Under the pieces are notes generated by a model. The model was not told where the DNA came from. It saw nothing but the letters and a program-made list of their open reading frames with translations, and did not search any database. A stretch of DNA of 64,000 bases, taken from assembly GCF_032854445.1 (NCBI RefSeq), contig NC_088301.1, forward strand, positions 29,618,402-29,682,401, read 5' to 3'. The DNA comes from Liolophura sinensis. Lineage: Eukaryota > Mollusca > Polyplacophora > Chitonida > Chitonidae. Both the position numbers and the translations under genes were made by a program. Positions 12,091-24,840 of the stretch are shown here, piece by piece. Position 1 is the first letter of the stretch; the number at the start of each line of letters is the position of its first letter.

Positions 12091-13468
12091 TCTTTTCCCC
12101 GGCACAAATATTACTAACCTCATACTAGGTTTAATACAAATGTAGTCAGTGTTACCGTCTATTCTAGAATAGATAGGCCTACTTTCGAGCTTAACTACCT
12201 GAATAAGGTAGCAATCCGTACCGATCAACCCAAGGATTCTGTTGTGCGATTTACATCTTTCCTGTGGGGACAATGTGGACAAAGGGGGAGAATGTGGGGT
12301 ACGTATATTACCCCCATGATCTAAAAATCTTTCTACAGTGGCTACAGACTTTGTATGACATTTCCTATGGATCAGCCCACAAACATGTTTGACAATGCCC
12401 GGGTTATTTCCCTTTCGCTCAATTTTGTAATAACACAAAATGAGTGACGTCCCCCTTGATGCTGACAGGTACTTATCCCATACAGCGAATGGCATAGGAG
12501 GGTCAAATTTTGACATTCAACCTGTATCAATATTTTATGCCTGCTTTCTTACAACCACTTTTGTAATAAAATTCGCAAAATATAATAATTTTTTTGTTCA
12601 AAATTTACGTCAAATACATGCATTCAGAAAATATATCCCACATTTGTATGAACTGCAGAGGTCTGTATTTTTTTCTAAATTTTCAACGCTGAGATTACCC
12701 AGGCCAAACCATTTTGCGACTTTTATCACAAAGGTGGTTGGTACCCATCTTCCGTAAACTGAATTCTTTCATTACTTTTCTTTTTTCAGTTTAGCTATGA
12801 TGCTATTTTCATGCTTTCCGGCATCTTCATTTTCCTTTGCATTCAGTTCCCTGTTAAAAGGGGGTAGAGAGGTGCTAAAGTGGGGATTTGGCCCATTGCT
12901 AAAACGGAGGGTGCCACAGTGGACGCGATCGGCATGTCTACCTTAGCTGTCAATCATCGGGTAACCGCAAAACTGAAAACAGTTTTTATTTACGTGTATG
13001 CATTGTAGACGTGTATTTTGTATTTTGAAGCCAATATAAAAATAAAATTAATTTATCCGTCCAAAGAAAATGTTGACGTGATGGGTATACTTTGCTAACG
13101 ACGAGCACAAAACCACAGCCGCAAGACAATTCAAGCTACAAGCTGCACTTATTGCTTCAGCATTAGTGTGTCAACGAGTTCTCGGTAAATCAAGACAAAG
13201 TTACTCTGTTAACCCTCAAAGAAGCCGTGGCCGAAAAAAATGTTTTGAATAAAGGTGAAAAGTTCAGATACAACTCCTGAGTAAATTGTCTCTAGGACAC
13301 AACTTCTTTTATCCGTAAATAAGGACTTGAAAGGGTCCAAAACTGCCACAGAGTGACAGAAATGAATATTGGGAAAGTTTTGGTTGGTTATGGTATCTAT
13401 ATGACGATATCAAACTCACCACTTCATTACAAACATGTAAACTCGTATGTTATATCTTTAAATTGCGA
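12091..13468. other. No confident gene; one 158-codon minus-strand frame
   Basis: The minus-strand frame at 12,040-12,516 is the longest here outside the tandem arrays, but it has no motif that I recognise. It runs into the duplicated repeat at its 3' end and lacks clear splice sites. Confidence 0.3.
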
Positions 13469-13660
13469 GGAGTCTCCGTGGCCGAGGTGATTAGAGTGCC
13501 AGAGCAGCACAATGACCCTTAAACCTCTCATTGGTGTGATTCAAATCTAGCACATATCTTCCTCTAGCTCCCTCTCCGGCCGTACGTGGGAAGATCTGTC
13601 AGCAACATGCGGATAAGTGAAATGTCCTTTAGTATGGCGTAAAACACCAATCAAATAAAC
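13469..13660 (+). mobile_element. SINE copy with internal deletion
   Basis: The tRNA-like head is followed by GGCCGTACGTGGGAAG and then jumps from CAACATGCGG to ATAAGTGAAATG. About 60 bp of the central GC-rich part is missing. The tail and CAAATAAAC end are present. Confidence 0.85.
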
Positions 13661-16566
13661 TAAACGAAAACTAAAAAATTGCAAAAATAAACTGAAGTCT
13701 AGGTTAAATGAATGGACTTAAATTTGTATTTCTGAGATATGGTCACGTCTTTTACACATTTCTAGAGAGAAAACTATTAATCGTAAGTGAAATATTTCCA
13801 TATCTTGTTCCTATTTTGGGCCACAATTTAGTGCAGATTACAAATTCTTCGCTCGCATCCTAAAAGTAGTTTTTGACTATGTCTCAAAATGTAGACAAAA
13901 AAACAAAAACAAAATCGGAATTACCAGCCTAAAATATCAACAGAATACATCAAAGTTACATCAGAATATGAAAATTTTTTATGGCGTCATATATTCGACC
14001 AATGGCGAGCTTCTAAAATTTTTAACGATTTTAACGCATTTTTCAAACTTTTGAACTAGTTGTGACATACATGCATATCAGTTGTTAGAAGTGTATGGGT
14101 TCTTGAGCAAATGTTTAAAGATTTTGATCGAAATCCAATATGGACGCTAAACTAAATGACTTAGAAGAACAAACTGCAAAACCTTAGAAGATAATATACA
14201 AGAGAATTTTGCTGCCAAATGTCAATACCTGTAATTTGCAGTTTTCTAGAAAAACGACAAAGAAGCACTGTCCGAAAAAAAATAATCTTTTTCACTGTCC
14301 GAAAAAATAATTTCAGTATTCCGATCAAGAACAATAAGGTTTCCAGTTTTCAGCTTGGAAACCTGGGGGGAAAATGCTAAAAACTGCCTCGACTGCCACA
14401 CACGTGATACCACTCAAAAATCCCAACGGTTGCAGAGATGTGCTTCGTTTCAAAGCAGACTTCCGAACGAAAGCGTGTGTCTAGAGTTATCTCCCCTCGA
14501 CCGCCAGTTCCTTTTTCTACAACAGCGATTTATTTATTTATTTGATATGTGTTTTACGCCGTACTCAAGAATATCTCATTTATACGACGGCGGGCCAGCA
14601 TTATGGGTGGGTGGAAACCGGGCACAGCCCGGGGGAAACCCACACGACAGGTCGTAGTATTACTACGGTAGTTTTGGTTTCATGAACATCTTGATTATAT
14701 TTGCTACGTTTGTGGCGTAGGAATTCGTAAAATTACAAGGCAGATTTCCTTTGACGTCATAGACCACAAATTTAATACAAACCTCGTTTGAGCATTCTGC
14801 AGAACGAGGGAAATTCACGAAGATTTGGTTCCTATTTCATGTCCAGTCAGGAGCAACAGCTCTAGGTTTAACAACCTGGAGGAACTACATGTGGCCTCCT
14901 GCATATAAGATAAGTTGGCTGTATATTCACTTCTCGATTGCATGGCTACATTCCGTAAATTTCGACAGAAAAGACATCATCAAGACGTGTAGAGGATACT
15001 TTTATCTGCAGAAATCATGACACATTTAGTAACAATGAACGATATTATAAGAGATTAAATTGCTGTGAAATAGCTTCTTATCTGAAAGGCTAATGGTTAT
15101 CACATTTACTCACCAGCAGGAGGGAGGGGGGAGGGAGGGAGACTTCGGTTCAACAGGGTACAAGTTTGATGAGTATTGTAGATACCAACAGTTTTAGTGC
15201 TTGTGGCTATATGTGCTGGTGAAGCTTAAGTAAAAAGATTGGGGTATCACAGCTGTAAAATCCCGCGTAGGCACCTCTAAGCTGTGCATCAAGACGACTA
15301 TATTGTGCTATTTGAGAGATTCATGCTTTCTAGGTGAAAGTGAGCATAGCCTACAGTATATATTCCGCTACATAGAAGACAATAAGTAATCCACTGGAAG
15401 ACTCTACCACAAGGAAATATCTAAAAAATCAAATCAGTATTGAAAGAAAGGGCGGAAGTTAGCATTGTATGTTAGGGCTCTGACGGACAATTCACTCAAA
15501 GTGGCCACGCTTTGAAGCTCTTATGGACTAGGCCAACCACTAGCATTAGATGTGTCAGATTATATCTTGGCTGTGACCTTACTTATAAGCTCATGATTAC
15601 TAGCGTGCATGCCTTCTTATGGTGGATATAGACAGGTATCAATCCAATTAATCTTACTTTGAGGTTGTTTTAAGGACCGAACCTAAGCATTATGGTCTAA
15701 CTGGACAGTCGTATGATGCAGGTTAGAGAGAACAATACCAACGTGTCTGGTACGAGGTTGCAGTACTCTGTCACGGCGAGCTGGCAACAAAACTGCCTCA
15801 TTACAATGTAATCACCGGGAAATGCGAGGATTCCATTGAGTAATTTTACCTTATCGAAGCCAGATTTATTCAGGAAATGTCTTCCCTTTTGCATGAATTT
15901 GTCTTCATCTCATACTTTATATACTTTATTAGTTCTTAAGTGCTTTGTGTTGAACATTGTTTTGGGAACTGACCTTGCGATTATTGTCCTGGAACGTCCA
16001 TTTTGGTTCATGGTTGGTATACGAATTACTGTTATGACGCCTAGATTCCCAGCAGCGGCAGGAAAGGATCCGTTTCCAAATAAGAAGGCCAGCTATGCTG
16101 ACACCCACACAGGCGGAGGTGACGACGCAAAGTACAAAACGAATTGCCAAAGAAACTCCTGGCCGTTGAAAACGATAGAGATAGAGATGAAACTTTTGAG
16201 TGGGTTTTCTTTCTTTCTTTTTTTTTTTTTTTTCGTTCGTTCATATTTTTCTGTATGTTCATGCCCGATCACCTACACGTAATCTCGGGCCCTGGCGATA
16301 TCGTCTAGTACCGACCGCACACAGCTCCTACATTATATGCGATGTCATACTGGATAGCTAACATGACAAATTAACGTGACCAAATCAATGGCAAACTAGT
16401 GAGTGTCATTTGCTATTTATTCTGTTGATACGCATTGTGGAATTTTTTCCCCACTTCTTTAGTAATTAACTTAAATTTAGGGACTGACTTTAGGGTCACT
16501 TTAATAACTTTACCAGTACTTTATGCAGCCAGTGATTATTTGGTGTAGCTGGGCTAAAGACTATGT
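13661..16566. other. Mostly featureless, one SINE fragment and a G-rich tract
   Basis: Apart from the SINE at 14,529-14,648 and the GGGA-rich tract near 15,118-15,142, I see only chance frames. A T-rich run lies at 16,207-16,233. Confidence 0.35.
14529..14648 (-). mobile_element. SINE 3' half, 5'-truncated
   Basis: It carries the tail (TTTATTTATTTATTTGA on the plus strand), the conserved 3' domain and part of the GC-rich core, and stops at CACACGAC. The tRNA head is absent. Confidence 0.88.
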
Positions 16567-16780
16567 TGGGGCTTCCGTGGTCGAGTGGTCAGTGTGATAG
16601 CGCGGCAGAGGCCTTTAACAAATGCGGTAGTTTGTGAGATCATGTCAAACTCAATGTTGGTTTTCTCCCCTGTCATACGTGAAGGTCTGTCAGCAACCAG
16701 GTTTCCTCTCGCCATAATGCAGGCCGTTGTGGTACAAGAGAAATATTCTTGAGCATGGCGCAAAACACCGAATAAATAAG
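16567..16780 (+). mobile_element. SINE copy, diverged
   Basis: The head GGGGCTTCCGTGGTCGAG, a changed middle with a short deletion, and the tail TATTCTTGAGCATGGCG followed by AATAAATAAG can all be read. Substitutions are spread along its length. Confidence 0.82.
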
Positions 16781-18779
16781 TATATAAAGACTATTTGACC
16801 TTTGGCAATGGGAATTAACCCCATGAGAGTCTTTCTGAGGATTGTATTGTGGTTTACACTAGCTAAAAAGCCATACCAACCGACCATATCAATGACTTAA
16901 AATAGAAGTTGGCTGTACCAGACGTTTGGTTTTAGCAATAACAAGTCCTCATTTTAATGTCATGACAAAGTCCAAGTTTGATTTCAATCTATTAAGATAC
17001 TTTAACACAAAGTTTAAACGAAATGGAAACCAATATTGCTGCTTACAGTGGCTATAGTTTGAATGAAAACGGTCGGATCATTTTTACATATTAGATGGGG
17101 AAACAAAGCAGCGGACATGTTTTTTTTTTGTTTTTTTTGCTTACATCGCTGGCGACTAATCCCTCCTATCTTCTCAGTGATGCCATACCACTGTCCAGAA
17201 TTGAATGCAATTGGTCACAGCGTTCTCAAGTTATTTTCTTGACAAACTTAAACCAACTGGACAACAAAGATGGCCACGGCTGCCATCTTGTTTTGAAGGA
17301 CAACAATTTCTTATCGTATTTTGGCAGGCTTGCCGGTTTGGCATCGTCAAGCAAATTAAGGACTCGATTACACGCGTCATTTTAATGGCAATGAATCTTG
17401 CACTGAAAACATTTTTACACATAACATATATAGGCAACGAAGCTTTTCTTTAATAATTTGAAGCTTTTATTGAAGGGTCTTGGGTTTTGTCCCGAACGGG
17501 CAGATCTGGTTTCACTTTCAAACGATATAACGAATAAGCTGCCTACGGTGGCTAACTAATGAGTTCCATGAAGGCTTTGCCCATTCACTAATGAAAAAAA
17601 AAAAAAGAAAAAAAAAAAAAAAAAAAACCAACGAATGGGACGAATTTGAAAATACCACAGAATATTTTTAAGACAATAATAACAGAAATTAAATCTCTTG
17701 AAAATTCATATAAGTCAACTGAACGAGGTAAACTTGTAACATTATCACAATAACGTACAGAAACAATGCAACTAATAATGAGGTGCTAGTTCTGTGTTTT
17801 ATACAATTAATATGCAGAATTATGCACCACAAAATCTGAACATCATTCACACAAGATTATGTCCTGGCTAATATGGACACGCAGCCAGGATCAGTAATTA
17901 GGCTTAGGCTGCAGGCTATACCCAAAGCCCTCTTTCTAACATCAGCTTGCATTTGCCATACCATGATAAAGCAGACAATAGAACACAGAGGCTTTCAAAT
18001 CTTACATCTTGCGTGTTATAGGATTACAATCGTCGAAGTTTATTACTAGTTTGTAGTTTTGTATCAAGAGTGATGTAATACGATTTCTTGGACACCATTC
18101 TCCGCAGCCAAGCTGAAGCTAAGCAACAAAAGGCTAAGTATTGGCGCTTTAATCACCAATCGAGCCAACAGTAAATAATGACATCATGAAGGGCTCAGAG
18201 CTACCAGAAGCTAAATATGACGATGATTCATTGGCAAATGACATTATCGCGCTCAAAAATACACCAGGACCGTCCGCTACAAAACTGAAAATTTGACATG
18301 ATAAATTGTTAGAGTGATAATAACCCTTCAAAGACGCTCTACCAGTTGTAGATACAAGGCCGTAGACTAGGTTTTTACATTCTCCAAATGCGGGGCGTGA
18401 AGGATGGGAGGGGCCGGGTGGTCAGCAGGGGTGACCTGGATTTGATACCGCTTAAAAGGCAATTCTAAGCCCTGTACCGCAAACGTGTATGAAATTGGCC
18501 AAGTAATTTTGATGATAGTGGGATGCTTGTTACCCAAATGTGACCTCTGACCAGAAGAAAGTTCAGAAAGATCGTGTAAAAGACCTCATTTTCGATAGAC
18601 GTCCTACTGTGACAGAGAAAGACGAGTCCACTAAATGATATCGACCTACATGAATCAGTTCTCAAGACGTTTAGGTAAAGGGCTGACCAATTTACAGGAG
18701 TGCGGCGATAAACTATCAACAGGGTTGACAGAGGGGCCATAAACACGTACGTTTTATCCATTAAAGATAGTTATAATTT
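16781..18779. other. No recognised feature
   Basis: It contains an A-rich run at about 17,594-17,628 and short chance frames. No exon could be supported. Confidence 0.35.
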
Positions 18780-19796
18780 AGGGTACACTGGTAAAACTAT
18801 ATCTCAAATGGCACAGGTATACACGATGTCGAATTTAGTAGTTAATAATAACTAATAATACCTGCACTCTGGGCACGCGATGCTTAAAATTGAAATGCTC
18901 TTACCTTAATAGCGCTGTTACTGAAGCATCTCCTTTATGTCATTGTGCTTAGCTTTATCGTGTCGGTGTTGTACGTTGTGAAACAGAAACAGTAACACTG
19001 ACTAGAGCACAGAAATGTACATTCCTGCTGACCAGATGAATTGAATGTCATTTCGGCTTGCGGCTTGAACCGATGTGAAGGTATGCTGGGGTCAACAGTA
19101 CCAGCAGATATGACAGCTTCCCATGTCGCAAAGTTACGCACGTTTGGTAAATGGGGTTCTTTATGATAAACACTAGCCTAGAGGAGTGCGAAAATGAAAT
19201 ATCAGAGCGACACATGGGGAACCTCGCTTGGTTCCGAATTGCCTTTGCTGTAAAGACGAATATTCAAGTGTAGCTATTCCACTGGACGCAGTAATTTGTG
19301 GACTGATCTTATGACCTGGGTCAGTCTAGCAAAATAATCACAGACAAATAAACATATCGCTGATCTTTGTGTGGTCACAGAGAAGAAAATGACTATTTTG
19401 ATGGACATTTCATAATGTTGATGTTGTTTCATCTTGCATTATTAACGAATTTTCGGTTATTTTTTTTTAACCGGCTCTAGTTTATTAGAGGCTACCTTCC
19501 GCAATTCATAAAATGCACGATTACGATGACAATTTCGTATTTAACTTCTACTCGGAATGCTCGTATTAAACTAACCATATAATAAAGTATAATATTTTAA
19601 TAAGCACGAAGGAAGTCGCGACAAATGACAATGAGGGAGGCCAGCCTTAAACATGGCGGGACCTCGATTAATAGAATGACGTTTTTAACAGTTTGTCTTC
19701 CTTTGGGGAGGATTTACAATATCTAAGGAAAGCTATTTAATCAATGCTCATACATCTGTGCCATTTGAGATATACTTTCACTGTGTGCTCCTTCCT
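18780..19796. repeat. Widely spaced inverted repeat, possible DNA transposon remnant
   Basis: The word TATATCTCAAATGGCACAG near 18,798-18,816 recurs inverted (CTGTGCCATTTGAGATATA) near 19,758-19,776. The arms extend to ACACTGGTAAAA and ACACAGTGAAAG outward. About 1 kb separates them, with no transposase frame. Ends starting with CACWG are found in several cut-and-paste superfamilies; the superfamily is not assigned. Confidence 0.55.
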
Positions 19797-22220
19797 TTTA
19801 AGCTACATATATATTGTATTCTAGCGAATTTTTTTAGTTTTGCAAAGAATAGAGGAATGCAGATATCGGGACTTTACCCATGTTTCCTCCATCGATACTA
19901 TTGACGTTTGATAAAATAGTGAGATATTACTGGTTACAGAGTAAACTTAACACTAATCCATAAATAAAAATTTTAGCATGGGTGAGCTATGGATGGTGGA
20001 TAAGGGGCACGCATATTTTGCTGTCCGTTGTCTACGGCCTTGATCTTATTAAGCGTTCAAATGTCGTGTTTTCTTAAACAGGTAAATGCGTTTCATTCAA
20101 GAGAAAGAAGCTGTGTTTGTCATTCAGATCAACAATGGGTCTAGTTTACCAGATGTGGTTAACTTTCTTGACTAAATCCGATTTTAAATGTAGTTCCCTT
20201 TATCTTTAGGTTTAATATTAATAGTGGTTCCAGCTGAGGGCGTTCACACAAATTACAATTTTACTTCGAGTTTCCCCACTGGAAAGTTTATTAAACTTTA
20301 TTGTAAGCATCAGGCATTGCGACACGCATATTTCCGCCCAGTATCTCCGATCTTTAGGCTATTGTGTAACCGCAATAGCTTAAAACTTTCCAGAAATGGT
20401 GAACACGTGTATCTACGACTAAACGCATGGCCCTTGTCCGTAACTGCACTTGTACCTAAGAGTTAAGCTCGTTTTTCTATAACGAAATCTACTTCGTGGC
20501 AGTGGTTCAACTCATTAGAATGAATGAAACGTCATCATGAAGGCAACACCGTGTTAAGATTTATGTGGACTTCTTTACAAAACAAATTAAAGTACAGCTA
20601 CTTCATTTCATACCAAATTTTTCATCAAATACTTTACATCTACGTGTTTCCATTTATTCCTCCACCAGTTATTCACTTCCTCTATATGTAGGTATAGCCT
20701 TTCCCTGTTCATTCAAGTAACAACCCCCCCCCCCCCCCCCCCGAAATAAACAAAGAAGTATTATAACGTTAAGGGTGGCCTAGCGAAGTCTTAAACCTTT
20801 GTAGGCCTGATGGCAGAACATCCGATATGTTGATAGACTTGCCTCGCAGGAAGCCCAATTAGGCTTTGGGAATTCAAAACGGCCAGCAAAAATTTTTCGC
20901 AATTTTGGGAAATAGGGGATTTGAACCTACATTCTGTTTTTGATAACTGTGTGTAATCAGAACACTTTAAATGGTTTGGCCGGATTGCAGTCACGGATGT
21001 GAGGTGGCAAGATATGAGAGTCCCACTGAATGGTAATCTTAGTCTTCTTCAACAGTGTTAACAGCATACAATTACATGAGTTTTTTTTTTCTTTAGAACT
21101 AAAGTTTGAGGGGGTAGGTATCAACAACGGAGTACAAGAAGTTATTAGAGGTGCAAAAGAGAAGGCAGTAAGGAAGTCAAGCAGGCAAGCAGAAAACGCC
21201 CCGCAGGCTTTACTGTAGTGCCCGGCGGCCACTTTCACAAAGGTCCGCAAAGAGCGGCACTTTATCCTACTTGAATGTGGTTCATAGTAAGCGTAAAATA
21301 AGTAACTTCTGGTGAAAAGTTGAAACCCTGGCATCCATCATCATTTCACTAAGAGTTCTAAATGCCGGACCGTTGCCTCCAAAATAAACAATCGTCTTTA
21401 TTCACGTGTAGGCCTACCTCCATTTCACATTCTCCACATCTCGTTGTGAGCACAAGCATCTTAGACATCTAGACACACGAACAAAGTCGTCTGAGAGATA
21501 ACTCCTTACCATGATCTACTACTGAAAACAACGAACACACATAACTGTGATGTAAGCACAGCTTGCAGTAAACATAATAACTATGTCGTCAGCTATAATA
21601 ATCCTTTCACCAGGATTGCTATCCAGATCATAACATTTCATTTTAGGAGCTCCACTGAGGACAAAAGTGCATAGATGGCTTTAAGTTGTCAAACACTGGC
21701 CAAACGTTATGTCATCCTGACTTGGAGAAATTGCTGCTCAAGAGGAAATCTCGACAGTTTTACTGCCGTCAGTAGTTGCTTGAAATAAAACAATTCACTT
21801 CTTTCCTATTTATCCTATTGGGCCTACATAGAGACCCAGGTTATTGACGTAATGGCAGGATTGTCCAAAAACATAGCACAAGACTGCATTTTCTTTTTTA
21901 CATAAATGCGACATAAGCATAAATATCTAGCAAGCCAAAATCCACATTGCTAGATTTAAACCCACATTTCACGGGTCCCCGCCATTGACAGCTCTTCTGT
22001 TGGTCACAGCTTGTGTGGCCAGTCCGGGGCATCAGCTGCGCCTCACTTTACACAAGAGAGTTGCTAACTCGACACGTCTGACACAAATCAATGACATAAG
22101 TGAGAATAAATCCACCTTAACGCGCATCCACCGAGAATTCCGTGACTTAAAAGCATCAAGCTTGGCAAAGAGTAGTACTTCAGACAAAATGTAAACCGTG
22201 ATACTAAAATTTTGTCTTGG
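19797..22220. other. Downstream flank of gene 1
   Basis: It probably includes the 3' UTR of gene 1 at its right end. A poly-C run of about 17 lies at 20,725-20,742. The 125-codon minus-strand frame at 20,957-21,334 shows no motif and is not called. Confidence 0.4.
21397..21402 (-). promoter_or_regulatory. Possible poly(A) signal for gene 1
   Basis: The first clean AATAAA (TTTATT on the plus strand) that I see downstream of the gene 1 stop lies about 820 nt beyond it. Position is plausible for a long 3' UTR, but hexamers are common in AT-rich DNA. Confidence 0.25.
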
Positions 22221-22653
22221 CTACATTATGCTGCAACACTTTTTCTGCTTTTTCTTTTCCTTTCCATTATCTCCAGGGGACTCAGCAGGAGTTTTAGACC
22301 CATCCACAACGGGTTCTGCAGCTCCTTTGTCTATATCCGCCTTTATCCCTTCTGGTGAAACAGAGTCTTCAACTCTGCCGTTTTCTCTCATTCTAGGTTT
22401 GACCTCGGCACATGCTGGCTGAGAGCTCTTCGCATGCGCATGAGCTGGTTGTGCAGAAACCGGTGCAACAACACTTTCTTGCACGGGTGATTTCTCCACA
22501 TTCACATTATCTGTTGAGTCTAATCCTTTCGCCTTCCTCTCTTGTTGATCAAGGTAAAACTTATCCCGGACAATTGTTGCTCGCTTCAGGAGTTCGTCTG
22601 TTTCTTTACTCAGTTCACCATCGGGTATGAAAGGATTGTCTCTGCTTTCCGTA
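22221..22653 (-). CDS. Last coding exon of a small CAAX-box (prenylated) protein, gene 1
   Basis: The exon encodes 143 residues and starts after a good acceptor (T-rich tract ending TGTATAG). It needs two bases from the previous exon and ends in TAG. It opens with a motif-like block, NPFIPDGELSKE, followed by a probable helix. A long low-complexity stretch rich in Glu, Lys, Pro, Ala and Ser follows. The tail is a Lys cluster and Cys-Cys-Ser-Ile-Met, a canonical CAAX box with an extra upstream Cys that could be palmitoylated. By established knowledge such tails anchor proteins to the inner face of membranes by farnesylation. I infer a lipid-anchored cytosolic peripheral membrane protein. Paralemmins have a similar Cys-rich CAAX end, but I do not recognise the rest, so the family is left open. 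The entry phase fits the exons at 46,175 and 53,980. Confidence 0.8.
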
Positions 22654-22986
22654 CTATACACAAAGAAAAAGCAAAATGCTAGTTAAAGACAGAACATAGA
22701 ATTCAGGCAGTAAATTCGACAACTTATCGCCAAATGTTTTAATGATGTTGCTTCTGTGCTTCAATATGTGAAATCTTTCAAACGTAAAGGAATCAGGGCC
22801 AAATGGCTTTATACAACAATTTGTAAACACTATTCATTCCTACTGTTCACAAAATATAATAAAGCTATAAATAAAAATAAATATGTATAACTAGTCACCT
22901 GAAGGCGTCCAACAGTAAACATGAGGTAACTGTTTTCATTTCTGAGAACGTACATGTAGCACTTGGATGTACAGTCAGACAAGTAG

Positions 22987-23077
22987 GGAGCCGAGGGGGT
23001 TAGCACGCCAGTGCGGCGCAATGACCCAGGAACCTCTTACCAATGCAGTCGTTGTGAATACAAGCCCCGTTCATGCG
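22987..23077 (+). mobile_element. Outer SINE of a nested pair, 5' part
   Basis: The tRNA-derived head through the B-box and CCGTTCATGCG is cut by the inner SINE at 23,078. The rest of this outer copy resumes after 23,344. Confidence 0.78.
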
Positions 23078-23343
23078 TTTATTTATTTATTTGATTGGTG
23101 TTTTACGCCGTACTCAAGAATATTTCACTTATACGACGGCGGCCATCGTAATGGTGGGAGGAATTTCCACGACCATCCGCAGGTTTTTCTTTGCTGGTAG
23201 ACCTCCCCCCACGTACGGACGGAGAGGAAGCCATGAGCTGGACTTGGACTCATAGCAACCGCATTGCTGAGAGGCTCCTGGGTCATCACGCTGCGGTTGG
23301 CTTGCGCGCTAACCAACTGCGCCACGGAGCCCCCCCCCCCCCC
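23078..23343 (-). mobile_element. Inner SINE of a nested pair, full length
   Basis: A complete minus-strand copy, from the TTTATTTATTTATTTGA tail to GCCACGGAGC, ends in a poly-C run (23,331-23,343). It is inserted in opposite orientation into the outer copy. The core has a small deletion and an extra TTTTTCTTT. Confidence 0.88.
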
Positions 23344-23446
23344 ACCCCCCGTGGTCTGCCGTCAAACTGTAGATAGTCGCCGTCGTATAAGTGCAATATT
23401 CTTGAGTATGGCGTAAAATACCAATCAAATAAATAAATCAAAAAAG
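23344..23446 (+). mobile_element. Outer SINE of a nested pair, 3' part
   Basis: A diverged core followed by GCCGTCGTATAAGTGCAATATTC... and an AAATAAATAAAT-type tail. It is in the same orientation as 22,987-23,077, and together they make one interrupted element. Confidence 0.75.
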
Positions 23447-24711
23447 TAGTGTTGGCAAACGCTGATCTATAGTGTGGGCTTCTACACTCAACAAAAAGTA
23501 CCATATATATCTATATGGCAACACGGACAATACAGACCCTTTAAAGCTCAACTGTGGTAGAGTCAGGCTCGACAGTTTCCAAATACACAAGGACATGTAC
23601 CAGCTTATATTATAATATATTTGACCGGATATCATCAGTAGTACATATACATTTAAACATTCGTAGCTGATTCAACTGCGAAATAAACAATCACTATATG
23701 CATGCAAAAAGTGCGAGAGTATCGTCAACAGATAAAGATGGTTATAGCTATATGGAGAAGTAACACATACACAAGTCATTGTGCGTACATGGTTCAACAT
23801 GCTATTATATGACATTTATGCCACTCACTGATATAAACTGACAGAAATGCGGTGAAGTTATAACATTTTGACTACAAATCAAAGGGCACAAAGCAAACTT
23901 AATTCAAGAAGATAAAAAAGATGGTACCAGTATGCGGTCACAGCATTCCTTGTGTGTATTTACAACAAATAACCTCCACGCGAACACATAAACCTTGAAT
24001 AGGAAAAGATGCATATTGATGGACTTTACTTGGACACGCTATTCATCATGTTTAGTCAAAATCAACTCACATGTCCGCAAAAGTGAAAATTTCAAAACGA
24101 GGGGATGAATAAGAGTATTTGGAAAGAGGATTGTGCTATTTCACAAAGTGGGTGGGGAGGACGGCAGAGATGTGGTAACGTTCCGAATGACTCATACTGA
24201 CTGGCAGACAAATCTTAAAACTTTAAGCTACTTAAGAACGCCTTATTTCTGCACAGCATTGGTCCCAATCACTTGAACTAAAAACGCAGTACAATCATAT
24301 TACAATAAATTGACTGAATATTTGGTCCCGTGGACAGACCCATGCACACAAATACTCTGAATATCATGGTCATGGCCTTATTATTTGTATATAGTAGGTT
24401 TACCTCTGTATAGCTGCACCCATTGATTAAAACACCTAAAACATCTGGTAAATGTGACCTATGTTCTCCTTAATTCGGGCGATAATGTGATGATAAGATC
24501 CGTGATGCACCTTAGCCCTGATTATAGCGTAATGTCATGGCAGTCAGCTGGATGCTTGGAGGAACCGACTAGCACCTACATTAGGAGCCAACCGCACTTC
24601 GATGGCAATGGGTCAAACCTCATGACGTAATACTGATGCCCAACCAATGCATGTGTGTTATTTTAAACACAGGGATTGAAATGTATGTCCATCTAGTTTG
24701 TTCTAATGGTA

Positions 24712-24840
24712 TTTATTTATTTGATTGGTGTCTTACGACGTATTTCACTCATACGACGACGGTCAGCACTATGGTGAGGGAAAAACCGGTCAGAGCACAG
24801 AGGAAACTCACGACCACCTGCAGAATGCTGACAGACTGTC
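24712..24840 (-). mobile_element. SINE 3' half, diverged
   Basis: The plus strand shows ATTTATTTATTTGATTGGTG, a shortened 3' domain lacking the ACTCAAGAAT word, and the core up to GACAGACTGTCC. The tRNA head is absent. Confidence 0.82.

Noticed and set aside
12040-12516. 158-codon minus-strand frame as a gene or domesticated transposase
   Set aside because: No motif recognised, no convincing splice sites, and it runs into repeat sequence. One frame of this length is expected by chance in 64 kb of such DNA.
20957-21334. 125-codon minus-strand frame as a gene
   Set aside because: It contains low-complexity stretches and no recognisable domain, and lies just downstream of gene 1.
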